A DNA stretch of 64,000 bases, from NCBI GenBank assembly GCA_018287875.1, contig JAGVVL010000022.1, positions 2,232,001 to 2,296,000 on the forward strand, in the 5' to 3' direction. This document shows, in pieces, positions 59,953 through 64,000 of this stretch; position 1 is the first letter of the stretch; the number at the start of each line of letters is the position of its first letter. The DNA is from Nigrospora sphaerica (Eukaryota; Ascomycota; Sordariomycetes; Amphisphaeriales; Apiosporaceae). The notes below the pieces were generated by a model. It was given only the letters and a program-made list of their open reading frames with translations, had not been told where the DNA came from and did not search any database. The translations under genes and the position numbers were made by a program.

Positions 59953-61512
59953 TTACTGATGAGAAGCAGTTGGTGCCTCTTCAATGCCGTTCCACTCGTC
60001 CTCGGTTGGGGCGGCGTTCGCCTCCTTCGGGTCGGCCAAGGTCTCACCTTGAGCCACCTTTTGAGTAGCCTGAGGAGAGGTCGACTTTCTGTCCCTGGAC
60101 GAGGGCGGTGCGTTCGTCTTTTTCGATTCGCTGCCCTGAATCTCCATCTCTTCGGATGCCTTCCGCTTCTTGGGCGATGAGGATTCCACAGAGAGTTTGG
60201 TGTCGCGTGGAGACTGCACCGGCTCGGCCCGAGCCGGAACCTGTGAGCCGGGCTTGTTCGACTGACCGTTCCATCGCGCCAGCGCTTCTTTTATTTGGGG
60301 TGCCCACACAGACTCGCCCTTGGCCAGATCACTGTAATCGAGGCAGTTGGCACTGCCCAAAACAAAGTCACCCTGTCGGCTTCGGCAGAGCTCGGCCATC
60401 ATGGCGGCGGAGCCCACTTTGAGGCCCAGGTCGTGACAAAAGCTTCGCACGTAGAAGCCCGACGTGACCGTCATACGGATGCGCGCAGCCGGCGGTCCTT
60501 TATCATCCCAAGGTGGCGGGGTGTTGGGGTCCGGCGGAGGGGGCAGGAGGTTGGAACCCTTGCCGCCCTTTTTGGGGGGCGGCGCATCGCCCAGGGCTCC
60601 CGACATCAAGGCAGGGGGGTCATTGGCCCGTTTGCGCTTGTTGCGCTTGTCGTATACAAGAGCATCCACGCTCGCCTCGGCCTTTTTCTTGAACTTCTCG
60701 TGCGCCTCCAGGGCCTTGGTCTCTTCCTCTTCCTCCTCCGGCGTCCGCTTCTCCTTGGTGGCCTGGTCCTTCTCAATCTTCCAGACCTGCTCGGCAAATT
60801 GGCGCTCAAAGGAGGTGGCCTCTTCGGCCGGCCAGCGGTGGCTGTGGGTGGCCGGCTCGTACCATTCGACCATCTCCATCTCAATGACATCGACTTCCCG
60901 AGTCGCGATCTCTCTGGGGATAGGCTTGCCTTCCCGGGCGTACTCATACAAGGGCTTGCCCTCCATCTTCAAGGCCGAGTACAGAGGGGGGATCTGCTGC
61001 AGCTTGCCGCGGAATGATTTCAAAGCCTCCTCCACCATGGGCTTGGTGATATGGTCATAGCCCGTCTTCTTGAGAATCTTGCCGACGCGGTCGTAGGTAT
61101 CGGTACTGGCGCCAAACAGCACAACTGTCTCGTAGGTCTTGGTGCAGTCGAGGAAGGATTGCAAGGATTTGGTGCCCTTGCCGACACCGAGGATTAGGAC
61201 TCCGGTGGCGAGAGGATCCAGGGTACCTCCATGGCCCATTTTGACGCGGATGTCATTCTTGCCGAAACCGCGCCGCTTTTTCCTGTTGTTGGATTCCTGC
61301 ATCCGGTTGGCTCTCTCTTGCTCAATCATCGGCTTGAAGAAGGTGGACGGGTTGAATTGCTCCTGGCAGTCTCGGATGACCTGGGCAGAGCTCATGCCCA
61401 TGGGCTTGTTAATGCCTGCCATCTAAACGTCAGCATGGCACGCATCCCATCGCGAATTCGCCGCGCGAGACATACCAAATACGCCGTCGAGTACAGGGCG
61501 TGAGGCGGCCAT
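59953..61512 (-). CDS. pus4: tRNA pseudouridine-55 synthase, Pus4/TruB family
   Basis: Makes pseudouridine 55 in the T-loop of tRNAs in nucleus and mitochondria. Exons complement(61476..61512) and complement(59953..61415), with a 60-nt intron (GTATGT/GGCAG), give 499 residues. The junction rebuilds MAASRPVLDGVFGINKPMGM, the standard TruB opening. The catalytic motif KMGHGGTLDPLATGVLILG places the nucleophilic Asp at residue 79. TKTYETVVLFGASTDTYD, IPPLYSALKMEGKPLYEYAR, and MTVTSGFYVRSFCHDLG complete the fold. A lysine/glutamate-rich insert (about 215-290) and a disordered tail make it longer than bacterial TruB. Another in-frame ATG at 61536 would add eight residues, possibly relevant to mitochondrial targeting. 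Confidence 0.94.
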
Positions 61513-62449
61513 CTTGAGGATTCGCGTGACTTGCATTCGAGACGGAAGCGCGCCAGGAAGGGGTTCGGAAGGAAAAGCGACGGGTACGGCAGGACGCGGA
61601 CGGTTACTTGGAGTAATAAGCGAGTCTATTGCGCCGCCTGTCGTAGCGCAACCAGACGCAAGGCAATGCAAAATCCAAGACCCAGAAGCTTTTCGCAGAG
61701 CGTTCCGGAATAAAATTCGGGTATTGCTGTGTCGCTTCAGGTCTTGTGTTGTTGCGCCGCCAGTCACAAGATGGCCGGACGATATGGCTGTTCCGTCGGT
61801 GGAGGAAAAAAAAACCACCAAGTTCAGGGCCATAGGACGGGAATCGATAGGACCGCCCAGAGGTCGAAAAGCAGGGATGATTCATAGCACATGCAAGGCA
61901 GGTGGGGTCGAGCCGCTTCACACTGCAAAAATGGGAGCCGCGATTTGGCCATTCTCTTAGTGGATTGCGGGACGGTTGTTTTTGCTAAGGGTACTTCTGG
62001 AGTCCGTGCATGGCATGGTCATACTACTACTCAGTACATTCTACTTACGATAGAGAAGTCGATACTTCTATTGTGATGCGCCCCCCGTCTCCCTTGAGGA
62101 AGTAAGAACATATCCGCGCGCATGGCGACGTTGATTGTCAAGTTATTCAGAATGTCAGGCCAATTTGCGTGGGCGGCATCAGACTTGAAGCCTGAATGCT
62201 TGGGATGGTTCGTACTGTCTAAGAGGCCGCTATCCAAACCCTCGTCTACATGAAGTCTGATGCGTTTACTACTCTGAATAATAGAACGCCAAACGGCCCC
62301 TGAAAAGCCCACTAGCAATCCTTATGCCCTAGTTAAGGTACACATCGTCTAGTGTGCCGCTTCGCTCAAAGTCTCATCCCAATGTTTGTACACCGCCGAG
62401 TAGTCTAACGGTATCTTCCACCGCCTCGACGCTTGGGGAAGATTGTGGC
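61513..62449. other. intergenic region pus4 promoter / erg2 3' flank
   Basis: 937 nt, both flanking genes on the minus strand. AT-richer at 61,960-62,340. Nothing recognised. Confidence 0.5.
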
Positions 62450-63178
62450 TTAGAACTTGCCGACCAGCAGGTTCTTGACGATCTCCCTGCCGGTCACGTA
62501 GGTGGTACGCCACAGGGTGGGGAGGTCGAGGGTGCTGGTGAGAGCGTCGGCGTAGCCGAAGAACAGCATGGGCGGGATCCAGCCACGGGCGTACTCGAGG
62601 GCGAAGCAGCCCGAGTCGGGCATCTTGTACTGCTTGACGGTGCCGCGGCGCAGGTGGTGGACGGAGCCGGGCGGGTAGACCTCAGGCTTGAAGGTACCCG
62701 GTGTGTAGGCCCACTGCTCGCCCGACAGGATGTGGAAGTAATCGTCGGCCGTGTGGCGGCCGGTGTGGCCCTCGGTGCCAATGGTGGTGCCGAAGATGAT
62801 GAGGTACTCGGTGACACCTGCAAGGGACCGGGTCAGTCAGAGGCCCTGGGGGAAAGGCTTGGTCACGAAGAGGAGAAGCGGAAAGGCGGACGAACTCGCG
62901 TGAATAATGTACATGGCACCCATGGCGCCGCCGGCGTTGTTGAAGATGTACTCCTCGTCCAGGTTCACATTGTCGGGATGCATGGTGTGCAACTCGCTAG
63001 TGATGTAGCGCACGACGGCCGCAGTATCATTGCCGTGGGCGGCGATGCCGCGCTTCGCCAGGTCGTGCAGGTGGTCTGTCTTGAAGATGTAGAAGGCATC
63101 AGGGTTGCGCTCCACGACGTAGACCACCGACGACAGGACGGCCACCAGAAGGGCGATGAGGGTAAACAGCTTGGCCAT
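62450..63178 (-). CDS. erg2: C-8 sterol isomerase
   Basis: Moves the fecosterol double bond from C8 to C7 in ergosterol synthesis, in the ER membrane. Exons complement(62896..63178) and complement(62450..62817), with a 78-nt intron (GTTCGT donor, TTGCAG acceptor), give 216 residues, the normal length. The N-terminal hydrophobic segment [19 protein letters not shown] is the membrane anchor. Conserved blocks follow: [20 protein letters not shown] across the splice, then [29 protein letters not shown] and [10 protein letters not shown], and [20 protein letters not shown]. These match ERG2/sigma-1 receptor family proteins; the fungal-type sequence and gene context favour the enzyme. Divergent from the csl4 fragment. 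Confidence 0.96.
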
Positions 63179-63913
63179 GATGGGCGAGCAGGAAGGATCT
63201 CCTGGGCGGGAAGGGCGGGAAGGACAGGCAGCGTCGCAGCCGTGAGGATGGGGAGAGGAAAGGGAAGCCCTGTGCAAGACAGCTACGGAACGGGCGGGCG
63301 GCGCAAAGCTATAGGAACATTGACTTGTAATTTATAGGGGTCTTTGATCTGTCCCGCGCCCAATGGGCTTTTTTTCTCGTCGCGCGTTCGGACTCGGATG
63401 CGGGCTACCCAGATGACACCACTTTCTGGGGGTGGTACCTGCCCAATCAGCTAACATGATAAGCCAAGGCCCCTGGAGTCGCTGCGGGTCTCGACGTTCC
63501 TAGTGCTCGCCATGGATTCCGGTCCCTGTTGTTGGTGGCCGCATCGGTTGCATTGGCTGATGGGGATGGGACCTCGGGGTCCGCGAGGAGTTTGGGGCAT
63601 CTGGGTTCCATGCAGTGGAAGTTGGTTGTTGCTTAAGATGGTGAGCTTTGGGGTACATGCCTTAGGTAGTGGTGCAGAACCACTTACATCTCTGTAGGGT
63701 CCCCTGCAAGCCCAAGTGAGGTGGTCCTGCTTTCCGCTCTGTGGCCCCAACTGCTGCACTTAGGTTGGGGTAGGTTAGGTACATCCTCTTACTCAGGTGG
63801 TCAGTGGTGCGACGCAGCAAAGGAAAAAAAAGTTCGTCGACATCCAATCCATCCCCTCGACTGACGTCGCGCTTGCACTCGGACTTCCAGTCCGCGCATC
63901 ACACCCTCCAGCT
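63179..63913. other. divergent promoter region erg2 / csl4
   Basis: 735 nt, with a CCAAT box about 180 nt upstream of the erg2 ATG and TAGGTTAGGTA-type motifs near 63760..63780. No gene seen. Confidence 0.5.
63360..63364 (+). promoter_or_regulatory. candidate CCAAT box
   Basis: CCAAT within the palindromic CCCAATGGG, 180 nt upstream of the erg2 start. A possible HAP-complex site; not tested. Confidence 0.3.
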
Positions 63914-64000
63914 ATGGCCAACTCCATCGCCGTCCCAGGCCAGCTTCTCGGCCCGTCCGACAAATTCATCGCCGGGCCCGGCACGCACATCCACGAGTCG
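63914..64000 (+). CDS. csl4: exosome subunit Csl4, 5' end only
   Basis: 29 codons before the window edge: MANSIAVPGQLLGPSDKFIA then GPGTHIHES. The PGQ.LGP...+..GPGTH.HES pattern is the N-terminal signature of fungal Csl4, an S1/zinc-ribbon cap subunit of the RNA exosome. The frame is open to the edge. Rrp4 also starts with a PGE/PGQ-like motif but does not continue this way. Confidence 0.7.
   Translation, partial: MANSIAVPGQLLGPSDKFIAGPGTHIHES

Noticed and set aside
62390..62440. tRNA-like A-box (GTAGTCTAACGGT-like) downstream of erg2
   Set aside because: No B-box or acceptor stem pairing follows; it lies in the erg2 3' flank.
62354..63337. 327-codon plus-strand frame over erg2
   Set aside because: Antisense of the two erg2 exons and spans the intron; Gly/Val/Asp-rich shadow.
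1..64000. CRISPR arrays, bacterial operons, rRNA genes
   Set aside because: No spaced direct repeats, no Shine-Dalgarno-linked gene strings and no rRNA sequence were seen.

Overview
This window looks like nuclear DNA of a filamentous ascomycete (Pezizomycotina, most like a Sordariomycete). The genes are monocistronic and lie on both strands. Most are split by short introns, typically 50-120 nt, with GTRNGT-type donors, CTNAC-type branch sites and YAG acceptors. Every product I can name is a eukaryotic family. Intergenic DNA is long (up to 6.2 kb), with homopolymer runs, GCAC repeats and clusters of TACCTA/TAGGTA-type motifs. I find no tRNA, rRNA, CRISPR array or intact transposon. Exon joins below were worked out by hand, and every join preserves the reading frame.

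Layout. 0.1-3.7 kb: CTD kinase catalytic subunit (Ctk1/CDK12-like, +). 5.4-6.4 kb: secreted ferritin-like/Rds1-type protein (-). 9.2-13.5 kb: RNA-binding Ssd1/GUL-1 (-), across a 4.3 kb divergent intergenic region from Gle1 (+, 17.8-19.5 kb). 20.1-21.0 kb: Tlg1-type Qc-SNARE (-), divergent from a METTL25/RRNAD1-type methyltransferase (+, 21.6-23.4 kb). 27.9-29.5 kb: CASTOR-like ACT-domain protein (+), convergent with V-ATPase subunit A (-, 30.4-32.7 kb). 34.7-36.4 kb: DUF4048-like protein (-). 36.4-42.5 kb: gene desert. 42.5-45.7 kb: fungal ATP-dependent DNA ligase (+), convergent with an Fe(II)/2-oxoglutarate dioxygenase (-, 46.0-47.2 kb). 47.7-50.4 kb: glutamine-dependent NAD+ synthetase (-) with a 9-nt microexon. 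52.4-55.1 kb: Mkt1 (+). 56.2-58.8 kb: RFTS-domain, Raf2-like heterochromatin candidate (-). 60.0-61.5 kb: Pus4/TruB pseudouridine synthase (-). 62.5-63.2 kb: Erg2 sterol isomerase (-), divergent from the 5' end of exosome subunit Csl4 (+), cut by the window edge.

The set is mostly housekeeping, weighted toward RNA biology (Ctk1, Ssd1, Gle1, Mkt1, Pus4, Csl4). There is no biosynthetic cluster or defence island. The most unusual points are: a 191-codon in-frame open extension directly upstream of the V-ATPase A start, sharing short motifs with the neighbouring DUF4048-like protein; the 9-nt coding microexon in NAD synthetase; a fungal CASTOR-like protein tail-to-tail with V-ATPase A; and dense NDR-kinase consensus sites in Ssd1.
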